This document shows, piece by piece, positions 29,679 to 40,082 of a stretch of 64,000 bases of DNA (its first letter is position 1; the number at the start of each line of letters is the position of its first letter). The DNA comes from Providencia heimbachae ATCC 35613 (GTDB lineage Bacteria > Pseudomonadota > Gammaproteobacteria > Enterobacterales > Enterobacteriaceae). The notes below the pieces were generated by a model, which was given only the letters and a program-made list of their open reading frames with translations, had not been told where the DNA came from and made no database searches. The stretch covers positions 62,001 to 126,000 of the forward strand of contig NZ_LXEW01000035.1 in NCBI RefSeq assembly GCF_001655055.1, given 5' to 3'. Made by a program: the position numbers and the translations under genes.

Positions 29679-30031
29679 ATTAATTTAACCTGTACTCTGA
29701 GTGTTATTCCAAGCAGTGCTTCATCATAATGAAAAACAAAAAATTCACAATCGCAGTGTTGTACTATTATTTAAGTAGACAATATAAATAATTATTCCTT
29801 TTTTATAAAAGTTCAGCTAGATGTGAACAAAGTTAATGAATAGAGGCTAATTATCTCTTTATTTGTTATCAGTCTGAAAGTAGATAGTCATAGCAAAATT
29901 AATTAGTTGTGATCTGTGGCCTATTGCACATATTACTCAATTTCTATTTGGCATAATCGATTCAGTAGTATGTTTTATCGTCTATTAAGTTTCGTTTTGT
30001 TGGTAACTTGTCGTCAAAAGGATAGCGGTTT
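29679..30031. other. Intergenic gap yidQ-yidE, no gene seen
   Basis: This 353-base AT-rich spacer separates divergent yidQ and yidE. I see no open frame resembling the small heat-shock proteins IbpA or IbpB and no obvious remnant of them. It presumably holds the promoters of both flanking genes. Confidence 0.7.
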
Positions 30032-31690
30032 ATGAGTGAATTAGCTCTTACTGTGAGTTTGTTGGCGTTGGCTGCCGCACTAGGTTTATGGATTGGTAAT
30101 TGGAAAATCCGTAATGTTGGATTAGGGATCGGAGGGGTGCTTTTTGGCGGCATAATCATTGGCCATTTTGCGCAAAGTTACGGTTTGCAGCTTAATAAAG
30201 ATATGCTGCACTTTATCCAAGAATTTGGCTTGATCCTGTTTGTTTACACGATAGGTATACAAGTTGGTCCAGGTTTTTTCTCCTCGTTGCGCGTATCAGG
30301 CCTAAAACTTAATGGTTTTGCTCTGATGATTGTTGTGCTCGGCGCTGCGGTTACTGCGATTATTTATAAAGTTGCAGATATTCCACTGCCTATTATTTTA
30401 GGTATTTTTTCGGGTGCAATTACCAATACGCCATCGTTAGGTGCAGGACAACAAATTCTCACTGATCTCGGTTCAGACCCCAATCTTATTGGCCAAATGG
30501 GAATGGGCTATGCAATGGCTTACCCGATGGGGATTTGTGGTATTTTACTTGTCATGTGGCTAGTCCGCATTATTTTTAGAATTGCAGTAGATAAAGAAGC
30601 TGCCACATTTAATAGTTCCAATTTTCAGCAACGGGAAACGTTGCAAACCATGAATATTGCTATCCGCAATGGAAATCTTGATGGGTTAATGATGCAAGAT
30701 ATTCCTCTACTCGGCAGTGACGCAATTGTTTGTTCAAGATTAAAGCGTGGTGAGATGCTCGTTGTACCTCAGCCGACCACTGAAATTCGGTTAGGTGATT
30801 TACTTCATGTCGTTGGTCAAAAAGAAGATTTAAATAAGGTTCGGTTGATACTCGGTGAAGAAGTAGATGCCTCTTTATCTACGTCGAGTTCAGTATTGCA
30901 TTCAGTTCGTGTTGTGGTAACTAACGATGCAGTGCTAAGTAAAAGGCTTAAAGAATTAAACCTTAAACAAAAATATGACGTGGTTGTCACTCGTCTGAAC
31001 CGTACCGGTATTGATCTGGTTGCGAACAATAATTCTGTTCTACAATTCGGGGATATTCTGAATATCGTTGGGCGACCTGAGTCAATTGATGCAGTTACTG
31101 CGCTGTTAGGGAACGCGAAACAAAAATTACAACAAGTCCAAATGTTACCTGTTTTTATTGGTATTGGTTTAGGTGTTGTATTGGGTTCGATCCCTGTATT
31201 TGTGCCAGGTTTTCCTGCGGCATTAAAACTGGGGCTTGCGGGTGGCCCACTGGTTGTGGCTTTAATTTTAGGTCGTATCGGTACTATAGGGCGGCTATAT
31301 TGGTTTATGCCTCCGAGTGCTAACCTTGCACTTAGAGAGCTGGGAATTGTGATGTTCCTCGCCGTTGTTGGGTTAAACTCGGGTGGTGGCTTTATTGATA
31401 CGCTAATAAAAGGGGATGGGTTAACTTGGATTGGCTATGGCTTGCTAATTACATTTGTTCCATTATTCATTACCGCTATTGTTGCACGGGTTTTCGGTAA
31501 GATGAATTATCTCAGCTTGTGTGGCGTATTAGCGGGTTCAATGACGGATCCTCCAGCGCTTGCATTTGCTAATAATATTCACCCATCAAGCGGTGCGCCA
31601 GCTTTATCTTATGCAACTGTTTATCCTTTAGCGATGTTCTTACGGATAATCTCACCTCAATTACTTGCCATATTATTTTGGACCATTTAA
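30032..31690 (+). CDS. yidE: YidE-type putative transporter (AAE family, two TrkA-C domains)
   Basis: Membrane protein of 552 residues (E. coli YidE 553). Two five-helix Asp-Al_Ex duplication units (about 1-185 and 370-552) flank two cytosolic RCK-C/TrkA-C domains (about 195-365; [26 protein letters not shown] and [15 protein letters not shown]). Glycine-rich substrate-loop motifs are [15 protein letters not shown] and [15 protein letters not shown]. It belongs to the aspartate:alanine exchanger family; the substrate is unknown. Confidence 0.93.
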   Translation: MSELALTVSLLALAAALGLWIGNWKIRNVGLGIGGVLFGGIIIGHFAQSYGLQLNKDMLHFIQEFGLILFVYTIGIQVGPGFFSSLRVSGLKLNGFALMIVVLGAAVTAIIYKVADIPLPIILGIFSGAITNTPSLGAGQQILTDLGSDPNLIGQMGMGYAMAYPMGICGILLVMWLVRIIFRIAVDKEAATFNSSNFQQRETLQTMNIAIRNGNLDGLMMQDIPLLGSDAIVCSRLKRGEMLVVPQPTTEIRLGDLLHVVGQKEDLNKVRLILGEEVDASLSTSSSVLHSVRVVVTNDAVLSKRLKELNLKQKYDVVVTRLNRTGIDLVANNNSVLQFGDILNIVGRPESIDAVTALLGNAKQKLQQVQMLPVFIGIGLGVVLGSIPVFVPGFPAALKLGLAGGPLVVALILGRIGTIGRLYWFMPPSANLALRELGIVMFLAVVGLNSGGGFIDTLIKGDGLTWIGYGLLITFVPLFITAIVARVFGKMNYLSLCGVLAGSMTDPPALAFANNIHPSSGAPALSYATVYPLAMFLRIISPQLLAILFWTI

Positions 31691-31698
31691 TCAAAGTA

Positions 31699-31730
31699 AT
31701 AAGCTCTTTACTAAAAGTAGGGAGCTTATT
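31699..31730 (+). terminator. Hairpin after yidE
   Basis: AATAAGCTC...ACT pairs with AGT...GAGCTTATT nine bases past the yidE stop (arms 31699-31713 and 31716-31730, one interruption). The tail GTATT is weak. Confidence 0.65.
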
Positions 31731-31768
31731 GTATTAGCCGCCTTACATTCCATTTATTGTAATTAAAG

Positions 31769-31996
31769 TATAATAATTTCAATTTGATATTCGAGTTTGG
31801 CAATACATTTATCTTGTGAGTGAATGGAAAGTATTCGTACATATAGAGGTAAAAAGTACGGTTGTTCAAGCAATGAGCATGCGGAAAAGGTGGTTTAATG
31901 GTTGTGAATGATATTCGTATTGAAAGAAACATTTGATTTCAATTACGGAGTTCTCGCTAATTTTTAGCCCTTCCATATGAAAGGGCTTTTTTTTTT
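31769..31996 (+). ncRNA. Candidate small RNA between yidE and avtA
   Basis: A strong intrinsic terminator (AGCCCTT and AAGGGCT, 31966-31987, followed by about nine more T) stands about 235 bases beyond the yidE hairpin. No plausible protein lies between. A perfect TATAAT (31769-31774) could start a transcript near 31781, but a good -35 box is not visible. The alternative is a second, distal yidE terminator. Confidence 0.35.
31966..31996 (+). terminator. Strong plus-strand terminator before avtA
   Basis: A seven-base-pair stem AGCCCTT/AAGGGCT has an eight-base loop and a run of ten T including the last stem base. It faces the end of avtA. The nearest plus-strand gene is yidE, about 275 bases upstream. 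Confidence 0.85.
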
Positions 31997-32020
31997 GCTT
32001 ACGAATAAAAAATTCGTCAA

Positions 32021-33283
32021 TTAGCGGATTGCTGTGACTTCTTGATATGCTTTCTCTAATTCTTCAGCAAGTATTTTTATTCCCTGCTCAATTTTTTCAG
32101 GCTCTGGAACATAATTCATACGCATGCATTGGTGTGCATGTGGCCAGTCCTCTTCTATACCAGGGAAAAAGTAGTGTCCCGGAACCATTAATACACCCCG
32201 TTTTTTTAATCTCTGATAAAGCTCTAAACAACTGATTGGCAAGTTTTGAAACCACAACCATAAAAAAATTGCCCCTTCAGGTTTATGAATAAGGCATTTT
32301 TCTTCAGGTATATAGCGCCGAATAATTTGAATTGCCTCTTCAACACGCTGTTTATAAAAAGGTCCAATGACATTTTTAGATAGCGCAAATAAATCATCTT
32401 TTTTAAGCATTTCAAGGGCTAATGCAGGACCAATTCCACCTGGTGCAAGGCTAATGATGCCATTCATATTACTAACGGCTTCAATGATTTCTTCATTTGC
32501 AATGATGATACCGCAGCGAGTGCCAGGTAACCCAAGTTTGGATAGACTCATGCATAGAATGACATTTTCGTTCCAGAATGGGGTTGCATCACTAAAGATG
32601 ATGCCAGGGAACGGTACGCCATAGGCGTTATCAATCAGTAGTGGAATATTATGTTGTTTCGCTAATTGATCGAGGTGTTCAACTTCCTCGTCTGTGATCA
32701 CATTACCTGTAGGGTTAGTTGGTCGAGAAACGCAGATGACACCAATGTCATCGGTTACTTCTAATGTATTAAAATCAACACGGTATTTAAATTGCCCGTC
32801 AGGTAAAAACTCAATCTGAGGTTTATTAGCAACAAAAAGGTCATCATCTAGCCCAGAATCTGCATAGCCTACGTATTCAGGGGCGAGAGGAAAGAGAACT
32901 TTACGCGTGATACCATCTTCAAAACGACCAGCAAGCAAGTTAAATAGATAGAAAAACGCACTCTGGCTACCATTGGCGAGTGCGATGTTTTTCGCACTGA
33001 TATTCCAACCTAGTTTTGCGTTTAGAGTTGCCGCTAGCGCTTTCAACATGGCATCTTTACCTTGAGGACCATCATAGTTACATAAGGTATCTGTCAACTG
33101 GCCATTAGCGCACATTTCAGTTAAAAGGTCTTGGAAGTATTTATCCATTTCTGGGATGTGAGCAGGGTTGCCACCTCCGAGCATAATAGATCCAGGTGTT
33201 CGTATGCCCTCATTCAAGTCTTTCATCAACAATGAAATCCCTGAATTTTGAGCGAATTTATTACCAAATTTAGAAAATATCAT
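32021..33283 (-). CDS. avtA: Valine--pyruvate aminotransferase
   Basis: PLP-dependent aminotransferase (fold type I) of 420 residues (E. coli 417) that exchanges amino groups among alanine, valine and pyruvate/2-oxoisovalerate. Visible motifs are NYDGPQGK, NGSQSAFFYLFN, CVSRPTNPTGNVITDEE, DNAYG and the PLP-lysine segment CMSLSKLGLPGTRCG. It is a single gene; upstream 205 bases are AT-rich before tag, which is on the same strand. Confidence 0.97.
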   Translation of the reverse strand: MIFSKFGNKFAQNSGISLLMKDLNEGIRTPGSIMLGGGNPAHIPEMDKYFQDLLTEMCANGQLTDTLCNYDGPQGKDAMLKALAATLNAKLGWNISAKNIALANGSQSAFFYLFNLLAGRFEDGITRKVLFPLAPEYVGYADSGLDDDLFVANKPQIEFLPDGQFKYRVDFNTLEVTDDIGVICVSRPTNPTGNVITDEEVEHLDQLAKQHNIPLLIDNAYGVPFPGIIFSDATPFWNENVILCMSLSKLGLPGTRCGIIIANEEIIEAVSNMNGIISLAPGGIGPALALEMLKKDDLFALSKNVIGPFYKQRVEEAIQIIRRYIPEEKCLIHKPEGAIFLWLWFQNLPISCLELYQRLKKRGVLMVPGHYFFPGIEEDWPHAHQCMRMNYVPEPEKIEQGIKILAEELEKAYQEVTAIR

Positions 33284-33488
33284 CGCATTTATTCACATAT
33301 GTTTATTGGGTTGTTAATAGAATTTTAAACATACTCTGCTCATCTCTAGAGTTCAATAGCTCATTTGTGAATCTTTATAGAATTAAAATAAGGTTAATTG
33401 TTATTTATTTGGTGTTTTAGTTTAATTGTTAATTATTTGATAGTTTGTTTATCTGATTATATGTTTACTTTCACCGATAAACACTGAT

Positions 33489-34052
33489 TTATTTAAATCG
33501 ATAACAATCAACTAAATGGTCATTAATCATGCCAGTTGCCTGCATAAATGCATAACAAGTGATTGAGCCGACAAACTTAAAGCCACGTTTTTTGAGTGCT
33601 TTCGATAAATCTTTAGATAGTTCAGTCTCTGCTGGAACTTGAGATGATTGTTTCCAATGGTTAACAATAGGTTGATGATTAACAAAGCCCCATATAAATG
33701 TCGAAAAGTCTTCACCTTTTTCTGCCATTTCAAGGTATGCCTGAGCATTCGCAATAATGGCCTTAATTTTGGCTTTATGTCTGACAATACGGGCATCTAG
33801 CATAAGGCGTTCAATATCGGCATCATTCATTGTAGCAATGTGTTGAGGATCAAAACGATAGAATAGGTCACGGTAACCTTGACGTTTTTTTAATATGGTA
33901 TACCAAGAGAGTCCAGCTTGTTGCCCTTCTAAGCAGATCATCTCAAAGAGTCGATGGTTATCTTTAGTTGGTTTTCCCCACTCATTATCATGATAAGCAA
34001 TATATTCAGGATCTTGATTAACCCAAGAACAACGAATTGGTGATGTATCCAT
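33489..34052 (-). CDS. tag: 3-Methyladenine DNA glycosylase I
   Basis: Base-excision repair enzyme of 187 residues that removes 3-methyladenine. The zinc-binding set known from E. coli Tag (C4, H17, H175, C179) is present with a four-residue shift: C8, H21, H179 and C183. The helix-hairpin-helix family core (CSWVNQDPEYIAYHDNEWG; EMICLEGQQAGLSWYTILKKR) is also present. It is expected to be constitutive, unlike the inducible AlkA. Confidence 0.97.
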   Translation of the reverse strand: MDTSPIRCSWVNQDPEYIAYHDNEWGKPTKDNHRLFEMICLEGQQAGLSWYTILKKRQGYRDLFYRFDPQHIATMNDADIERLMLDARIVRHKAKIKAIIANAQAYLEMAEKGEDFSTFIWGFVNHQPIVNHWKQSSQVPAETELSKDLSKALKKRGFKFVGSITCYAFMQATGMINDHLVDCYRFK

Positions 34053-34255
34053 TTTTTCAGCCTTTTTCTTATCACAATATGTTTTCCTACAAAGAGATAA
34101 TATTTATACTGTATAAATAAACAGTTTAAAAGAGATGAAAGAATTTTTTTTTATTTTTAGAATAAATACAGGCGGATTGGGTGCTGTATATCTGGCGGTC
34201 AAAGGGTATACTGGCGTACTTTCTTTAAATTTTACGTATCGCGTGCGGATCTAAC

Positions 34256-35164
34256 ATGCAAAAGTTTGATACCAAAACCTTCCAAGGTCTTATCCTGACA
34301 TTACAGGACTACTGGGCGCGCCAAGGCTGTACCATTGTTCAACCATTGGACATGGAAGTCGGCGCAGGAACCTCCCACCCAATGACGTGTTTACGCGCAT
34401 TAGGCCCTGAGCCTATAGCTGCAGCCTATGTTCAGCCATCTCGTCGACCTACCGATGGTCGTTATGGTGAAAACCCAAACCGTCTGCAACATTATTATCA
34501 GTTTCAGGTGATCATCAAACCGTCTCCTGACAACATTCAAGAACTGTATCTTGGCTCATTAAAAGAGCTGGGCGTTGACCCAACAATTCACGATATTCGC
34601 TTTGTTGAGGATAACTGGGAAAACCCAACCCTAGGGGCTTGGGGACTTGGATGGGAAGTTTGGCTAAACGGAATGGAAGTGACTCAATTTACTTACTTCC
34701 AACAAGTTGGTGGCCTTGAATGTAAACCCGTTACTGGCGAGATCACTTATGGCCTAGAGCGCTTGGCGATGTATATCCAAGGCGTAGATAGCGTATATGA
34801 CCTCGTTTGGTGTGATGGGCCACTTGGCAAAACCACCTATGGTGATATTTATCATCAAAATGAAGTTGAGCAATCTACCTATAACTTCGAATATGCTAAT
34901 GTGGACTTTCTATTCACCTGCTTTGATGAGTATGAGAAAGAAGCGCAATATCTGTTGTCCTTGGAGTCACCTTTGCCTCTCCCGGCCTACGAACGCATAT
35001 TGAAAGCGGCTCATACCTTTAATTTACTGGATGCTCGTAAGGCAATCTCAGTAACTGAACGCCAGCGCTATATTTTACGTATTCGAACCCTTACGAAAGG
35101 GGTTGCAGAAGCTTATTATGCTTCTCGCGAAGCGCTTGGATTCCCTATGTGTCATAAGAACTAA
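34256..35164 (+). CDS. glyQ: Glycyl-tRNA synthetase alpha subunit
   Basis: Class II synthetase catalytic subunit of the alpha2-beta2 enzyme; 302 residues (E. coli 303). The N-terminal catalytic core shows [22 protein letters not shown] and the class II motif segment [22 protein letters not shown]. glyS follows after nine bases, so the two subunits are made together. Confidence 0.98.
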   Translation: MQKFDTKTFQGLILTLQDYWARQGCTIVQPLDMEVGAGTSHPMTCLRALGPEPIAAAYVQPSRRPTDGRYGENPNRLQHYYQFQVIIKPSPDNIQELYLGSLKELGVDPTIHDIRFVEDNWENPTLGAWGLGWEVWLNGMEVTQFTYFQQVGGLECKPVTGEITYGLERLAMYIQGVDSVYDLVWCDGPLGKTTYGDIYHQNEVEQSTYNFEYANVDFLFTCFDEYEKEAQYLLSLESPLPLPAYERILKAAHTFNLLDARKAISVTERQRYILRIRTLTKGVAEAYYASREALGFPMCHKN

Positions 35165-35173
35165 GAGGCTGTC

Positions 35174-37246
35174 ATGACTCAACAGACTTTCCTTGTGGAA
35201 ATCGGCACCGAAGAGTTACCGCCGAAGGCTCTTCGTTCATTAGCTGAATCATTTGCGGCAAGCTTTACCGCAGAACTCGATGGTGCAAATATTGCCCACG
35301 GTGAAGTAACTTGGTATGCCGCTCCGCGCCGTTTAGCGTTAAAAATTGCCAACTTAGCGACTTCTCAGCCAGATCGCGAGGTCGAGAAACGTGGTCCCGC
35401 AATTTCTGCTGCTTTTGGTGCTGATGGTCAACCAACTAAAGCGGCAGAAGGCTGGGCACGTGGTTGTGGTATTACCGTTGCTCAAGCCGAACGCTTAACA
35501 ACCGATAAAGGTGAATGGTTGCTTTATCGTGCCCAAATGAAAGGGCAAGCAGTCAGCGAGCTATTGATTGATATGGTTAGCCGTTCACTTTCTAAGCTAC
35601 CAATTCCAAAATTGATGCGCTGGGGCAATAACGAAACACAATTTGTTCGTCCAGTTCATACCGTAACCTTACTGCTTGGCAGTGATGTCATCGAAGGTGA
35701 GATCCTTGGCATTAAGAGTGGACGTACCATTCGTGGTCACCGTTTTATGGGTGAAGCTGAGTTTACTATCGATACTGCAGACCAGTATCCAACTACCTTA
35801 CGTGAACGCGGCAAGGTTGTTGCGGATTATGAAGAGCGTAAAGCTATTATTAAGGCTGGCGCTGAAAAAGCAGCCCAAGCGCTTGGTGGTATAGCTGATT
35901 TAACGAATAGCTTACTTGAAGAAGTGGCGTCATTGGTTGAATGGCCAGTTGTATTAACCGCTAAATTTGAAGAGAAATTCTTAGAAGTTCCTTCAGAAGC
36001 ACTGGTTTATACGATGAAAGGCGACCAAAAATATTTTCCGGTTTATGATAATGCTGGCAATTTGATGCCAAACTTTATCTTTGTGACGAATATTGAATCA
36101 TCTGATCCTCAACAAATTATTTCGGGTAATGAAAAAGTTGTTCGTCCTCGCTTAGCAGATGCTGAGTTTTTCTTTAAAACTGACCGCAAGCAGCGTTTGG
36201 AAGATAATTTACCCCGTCTTGAAACCGTGTTATTTCAAAAACAATTGGGCACACTGCGCGATAAAACTAATCGTTTAGAAGCACTTTCGGGTTGGATTGC
36301 TAGCAAAATCGGAGCGGATGTCAATCATGCTACGCGTGCTGGCTTATTAGCAAAATGTGACTTAATGACCAATATGGTGTTTGAATTTACTGACACCCAA
36401 GGTGTTATGGGCATGCATTATGCACGCCATGACGGTGAATCTGAAGATGTTGCATTAGCACTGAAAGAACAGTATCAACCGCGCTTTGCTGGCGATGAAT
36501 TGCCTTCTACCGATGTTTCTGCGGCGCTAGCGTTAGCTGAAAAAATGGATACCCTTGCGGGTATTTTCGGTATTGGTCAGCACCCTAAAGGGGATAAAGA
36601 CCCATTTGCGTTGCGTCGTGCGGCACTTGGTGTTTTACGTATTATCGTTGAAAAAGGCTATCAGCTTGATCTTGTTGAAATGACACAAGAAGCAGCTCGT
36701 TTGTATGGCGATAAGCTGACGAATGAAAATGTCGTCAATGATGTGGTCGAGTTTATGCTAGGTCGCTTCCGTTCTTGGTATCAAGAGCTGGGTTATAGCA
36801 TTGATACCATCCAAGCTGTCCTTGCTCGTCGCCCAACTCAACCTGCTGACTTTGACGCTCGTGTTAAGGCTGTGACGCATTTCCGCTCTTTAGAAGAAGC
36901 ACAGGCGCTTGCAGCGGCAAATAAACGTGTATCTAATATTCTTAGCAAGTCAGATGAAAGACTAGCAGACAGCGTCTTAGCATCCGTACTCAAAATGCCA
37001 GAAGAAGTGAAGCTAGCAACTCACGTTGTTGTGCTGCAAGACAAATTGGCACCCATGTTTGCAGAAAGAAATTACCAAGAAGCTTTAGTTGAACTTGCAT
37101 CTTTACGTGAAGTTGTTGATGAGTTCTTCGCGAATGTGATGGTAATGGATGAAGACCAAGCAGTACGAGTGAATCGTTTAACTTTGTTAAGCCAACTCCG
37201 TGAGTTATTCTTAAAAGTTGCTGATATCTCGCTACTGAATAATTAA
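35174..37246 (+). CDS. glyS: Glycyl-tRNA synthetase beta subunit
   Basis: Large tRNA-binding subunit of bacterial glycyl-tRNA synthetase; 690 residues (E. coli 689). The start [14 protein letters not shown] and the HD-like and anticodon-binding C-terminal regions ([18 protein letters not shown]) are typical. It is co-transcribed with glyQ and ends at a strong hairpin. Confidence 0.98.
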   Translation: MTQQTFLVEIGTEELPPKALRSLAESFAASFTAELDGANIAHGEVTWYAAPRRLALKIANLATSQPDREVEKRGPAISAAFGADGQPTKAAEGWARGCGITVAQAERLTTDKGEWLLYRAQMKGQAVSELLIDMVSRSLSKLPIPKLMRWGNNETQFVRPVHTVTLLLGSDVIEGEILGIKSGRTIRGHRFMGEAEFTIDTADQYPTTLRERGKVVADYEERKAIIKAGAEKAAQALGGIADLTNSLLEEVASLVEWPVVLTAKFEEKFLEVPSEALVYTMKGDQKYFPVYDNAGNLMPNFIFVTNIESSDPQQIISGNEKVVRPRLADAEFFFKTDRKQRLEDNLPRLETVLFQKQLGTLRDKTNRLEALSGWIASKIGADVNHATRAGLLAKCDLMTNMVFEFTDTQGVMGMHYARHDGESEDVALALKEQYQPRFAGDELPSTDVSAALALAEKMDTLAGIFGIGQHPKGDKDPFALRRAALGVLRIIVEKGYQLDLVEMTQEAARLYGDKLTNENVVNDVVEFMLGRFRSWYQELGYSIDTIQAVLARRPTQPADFDARVKAVTHFRSLEEAQALAAANKRVSNILSKSDERLADSVLASVLKMPEEVKLATHVVVLQDKLAPMFAERNYQEALVELASLREVVDEFFANVMVMDEDQAVRVNRLTLLSQLRELFLKVADISLLNN

Positions 37247-37285
37247 CTATTTGACTCTTTTTTAAGACAAAAGAGAGTTTATTTG

Positions 37286-37320
37286 AATAAGCGCTAAACG
37301 TATTTTAGCGCTTATTTTTT
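37286..37320 (+). terminator. glyQS terminator
   Basis: AATAAGCGCTAAA (37286-37298) pairs perfectly with TTTAGCGCTTATT (37304-37316) and runs into a T-tract. Confidence 0.92.
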
Positions 37321-37401
37321 GCCTAAAAAGTCGGGTTGGCGAATAAACCTTACCATTTTGATGGTTTTATCAGCATACGAACTGAATTAACCAAAAATGG
37401 G

Positions 37402-37430
37402 TTGACGAGCCTGCATCTCGGCAGTATTAT
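37402..37430 (+). promoter_or_regulatory. Promoter of the tRNA-Pro gene
   Basis: TTGACG (37402-37407), a 17-base spacer and TATTAT (37425-37430) place the start near 37437, just before the mature tRNA 5' end at 37443. Confidence 0.8.
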
Positions 37431-37442
37431 TCACACCGTTTT

Positions 37443-37519
37443 CGGCGAGTAGCGCAGCTTGGTAGCGCAACTGGTTTGGGACCAGTGGGTCGGAGGTTCG
37501 AATCCTCTCTCGCCGACCA
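37443..37519 (+). tRNA. proM: tRNA-Pro (anticodon TGG)
   Basis: A 77-base cloverleaf with encoded CCA: acceptor arms CGGCGAG and CTCGCCG, anticodon stem ACTGG/CCAGT with loop TTTGGGA (anticodon TGG at 37477-37479), and T arm around GGTTCGAATCC. It matches the E. coli proM-type sequence as I recall it. It has its own promoter and terminator. In E. coli a different proline tRNA, proK, lies near dppA. Confidence 0.97.
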
Positions 37520-37527
37520 AATTCCAA

Positions 37528-37553
37528 AACCCACCTCATTGAGGTGGGTTTTC
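37528..37553 (+). terminator. tRNA-Pro terminator
   Basis: AAACCCACCTCA pairs with TGAGGTGGGTTT and is followed by TCTCG; the tail TTTT is within the stem end. Confidence 0.85.
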
Positions 37554-37736
37554 TCGTTTAAGCTTCCCAGTCATTTTTTCCTCTCTCTTTTTCAGATTAA
37601 GTTTCCTTGCATAGAATAGCTATCATCTGGTGATATAACGGTCATCACTCCAATATCGCTCATTGAATTATATAATTTTTGCTTTGAAATTTATTTCAGT
37701 GCGAATGAAAGGATTTTTCATTACAAGGATGCGTTA

Positions 37737-39353
37737 ATGAAAGCAAAATACGGTGTACCGTTGATATTTCTTCTTATGTTATTTTTCGAGCCATTCAGGT
37801 TAGTCGCATATGGTGACACTGATAAGCTTTCATTTCCGTTCAATCCCAGTCATTTATCTGCTCAATCTAATTCATTTCCCTGCGTTATCGTCAATCAAGC
37901 TAATATTGAAGGCGTCGAACAATTTAATCGCATAAAGCCAAAGCTTGTTAGGGAATGGAAACAGCTAATTGAAGGTCAATGTGTCAGTGACAGTATATTG
38001 ATAGGCTACGCTGAGCGAGTAAACTCAGATTTGGCTCAAGAAGGCTATATAACTTCTTATTTGTTTTATCCAAAGCAAAATTTTTTATTTGGCATCTTAA
38101 AGGCGAGGCTACTAGCCGGAGAGTTATCAAATATCCGATATGAGGATGGTTCTAGCGATCATATTTCGCTATCTAATGCTTTCCCTCAGATAGCAGGGCA
38201 AGCCTTTAACCTACGTCAGGTAGAGCAAGGGTTATTTAATTTACAAAATACATCATTAATTCCTTATCAAATATCTTTAATTAGAGACGACGATGGTGGT
38301 GAAAATAACATTCAGCTTGTAGTTGAACGCAAGGTGAAAAGGGCAGTTAAAGGTTTACTATCATTAGAATCACAAGCTTCAAGTGGTCAGCCTACTCATA
38401 TTGTCTCCCACACATTGTTATCAGCGAATCCATTCTTATTAAATGATCTTCTCTATGTCGATATGAAAAGTGACCTTGGTATCGAACCGAATAAAAAATT
38501 AAAATCTGCCGCGTTTTTTTACTCATTACCTTATCAGTATTGGCTATTTTCTACCTACGCGGGCTATCAAGAAAGCCAAGAGGTTAAACCCATCTATGAT
38601 ATTGATTTATTGATACAGCAACGTAGCAAGGTACTATTGCTCCAAGCTCAATATATGTTGTATCGAATGCAAAACTCACTGACGTATCTGAATGTTGGAA
38701 CTCAAACTCAAGTTGTTGACACTTTTTTATCGGATAGACGGCTAATGACCCAACGAAGGCTAGCCAATTATTTTTTAGTAGGGCTAACTTACCAACGTGA
38801 TTATTCTCAAGGTAGTTTGGCATTATCATTAAACTACCAACGAGGAATCGACTGGTTTGGCACCAATACAAGGCAGATCACTGGGTTAGATATCTCTCAA
38901 ATATATCAGCTATCTATAGATGCTCAACGCGCTTTTTTGTGGAGTAATCAACCGATGTATCATCAACATCAACTCGATATCCAATTAAGTCGCTCAAAGC
39001 TGGATAACTTACTGGAGCAAAGTGCGTTTAATGGGAAGTTAGGCCTTAGTGGTTTTGTTAATGGGAGTAGTGATTTTAATATGGGTGACAACAGCATAAC
39101 GCTAAAAAATGAAGTTGGCTGGTTCACTCCATGGAAAGAGATACAGCTTTATTCATCTCTAGATCTAGGGGCTACCTCAAACGATAGAGCAACATTTTGG
39201 AAAGAAAACAGTCTGGTTGGAACAAGGATAGGTGTTCGAGGTAATTTAGGGGCGCTGGCATATCATTTTTTTATGGAAACCCCGCTTTGGTATGCCACGA
39301 GCAGTCAGCCTAGCCAGCTAAGTTCTGGCATTAGCTTACGTTTTGATTATTAA
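37737..39353 (+). CDS. TpsB-type outer-membrane transporter (ShlB/FhaC/HecB family), orphan
   Basis: Two-partner-secretion translocator of 538 residues. A signal peptide (residues 1 to about 26, FLLMLFFEPF core) is followed by POTRA domains: C49 and C82 bracket the first, with the family pattern QEGYIT (101-106) and FNLRQVEQGLFNLQ in the second. A C-terminal beta-barrel ends in FDY. These proteins export a large TpsA exoprotein such as a haemolysin or adhesin. No TpsA gene is next to it. The conserved L6-loop VRGF/VRGY appears as VNGS (441-444), losing the key arginine, so its secretion activity is uncertain. It has a good AAGGA ribosome site and sits alone between tRNA-Pro and dppA, which suggests an acquired gene. 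Confidence 0.85.
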   Translation: MKAKYGVPLIFLLMLFFEPFRLVAYGDTDKLSFPFNPSHLSAQSNSFPCVIVNQANIEGVEQFNRIKPKLVREWKQLIEGQCVSDSILIGYAERVNSDLAQEGYITSYLFYPKQNFLFGILKARLLAGELSNIRYEDGSSDHISLSNAFPQIAGQAFNLRQVEQGLFNLQNTSLIPYQISLIRDDDGGENNIQLVVERKVKRAVKGLLSLESQASSGQPTHIVSHTLLSANPFLLNDLLYVDMKSDLGIEPNKKLKSAAFFYSLPYQYWLFSTYAGYQESQEVKPIYDIDLLIQQRSKVLLLQAQYMLYRMQNSLTYLNVGTQTQVVDTFLSDRRLMTQRRLANYFLVGLTYQRDYSQGSLALSLNYQRGIDWFGTNTRQITGLDISQIYQLSIDAQRAFLWSNQPMYHQHQLDIQLSRSKLDNLLEQSAFNGKLGLSGFVNGSSDFNMGDNSITLKNEVGWFTPWKEIQLYSSLDLGATSNDRATFWKENSLVGTRIGVRGNLGALAYHFFMETPLWYATSSQPSQLSSGISLRFDY

Positions 39354-40082
39354 AGAGTTATACCCATCATGCTTCAAGTTGCTCGGGTGTCGTTATGAAT
39401 ATAGGGGCTCCGCTCAGCTATCCGAATTATAGCGTTTATTTATGCTCATCGGCTATCTTCACACTGTACCTACACATAAATTAAATTATTTTGGGTACAT
39501 ATTGCCAATTTTTTTTCGTGTGGTGCAAAAAAAAGTGATTTTTATAAAAAGGTCATCTACAGCGTTTATCGGTAGCAATAGAAATCAATAGATTTTCCAT
39601 TATTTCTGAAGTTATCAACTAGTTAAATTTTGATCCGTTTCGAGGGAAATGGTTATCACTATATGAATAAAAAATAAACGAAACAATAACATCATAAAAT
39701 AGTTTCCATATAGCCATCCTTCAGAATTTTATCTTGCCTGTGTTCGGGTAAAACACTATTTTCGTTCAGTAATTCAGCACTTAATCACAAATATAAAAAT
39801 AAATAACCACAATACAAAACGCTAGTCATTACTAATTATATGGTTATAACGCCTGCTTTTTGGTCTAAACATTGATATATAAATCTAAGTTATGGGGGTA
39901 ATTGTTTCTAATATGTTACGAAAATTGTAGTGTGCCAGTGAGTGATGCTATTGACGAAGTGGACGACAGTTGATTAATTGCACAATGAATAACAAAAAAT
40001 ACAGATACTACATCTGTCACTCATGTGATGAATGAATGTAGTCATCAAGCAAAAACAACATGAACACCACAGGAGCATATAG
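39354..40082. other. Long gap before dppA, no gene seen
   Basis: These 729 AT-rich bases hold no convincing open frame. The first part (about 39360-39470) contains CATGCTTCAAGTTGC and GGGGCTCCGCTCAGC, which look like a worn copy of a dispersed enterobacterial intergenic repeat. The remainder is presumably the dppA regulatory region; dppA has an AGGAG ribosome site at 40071-40075. Confidence 0.6.
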
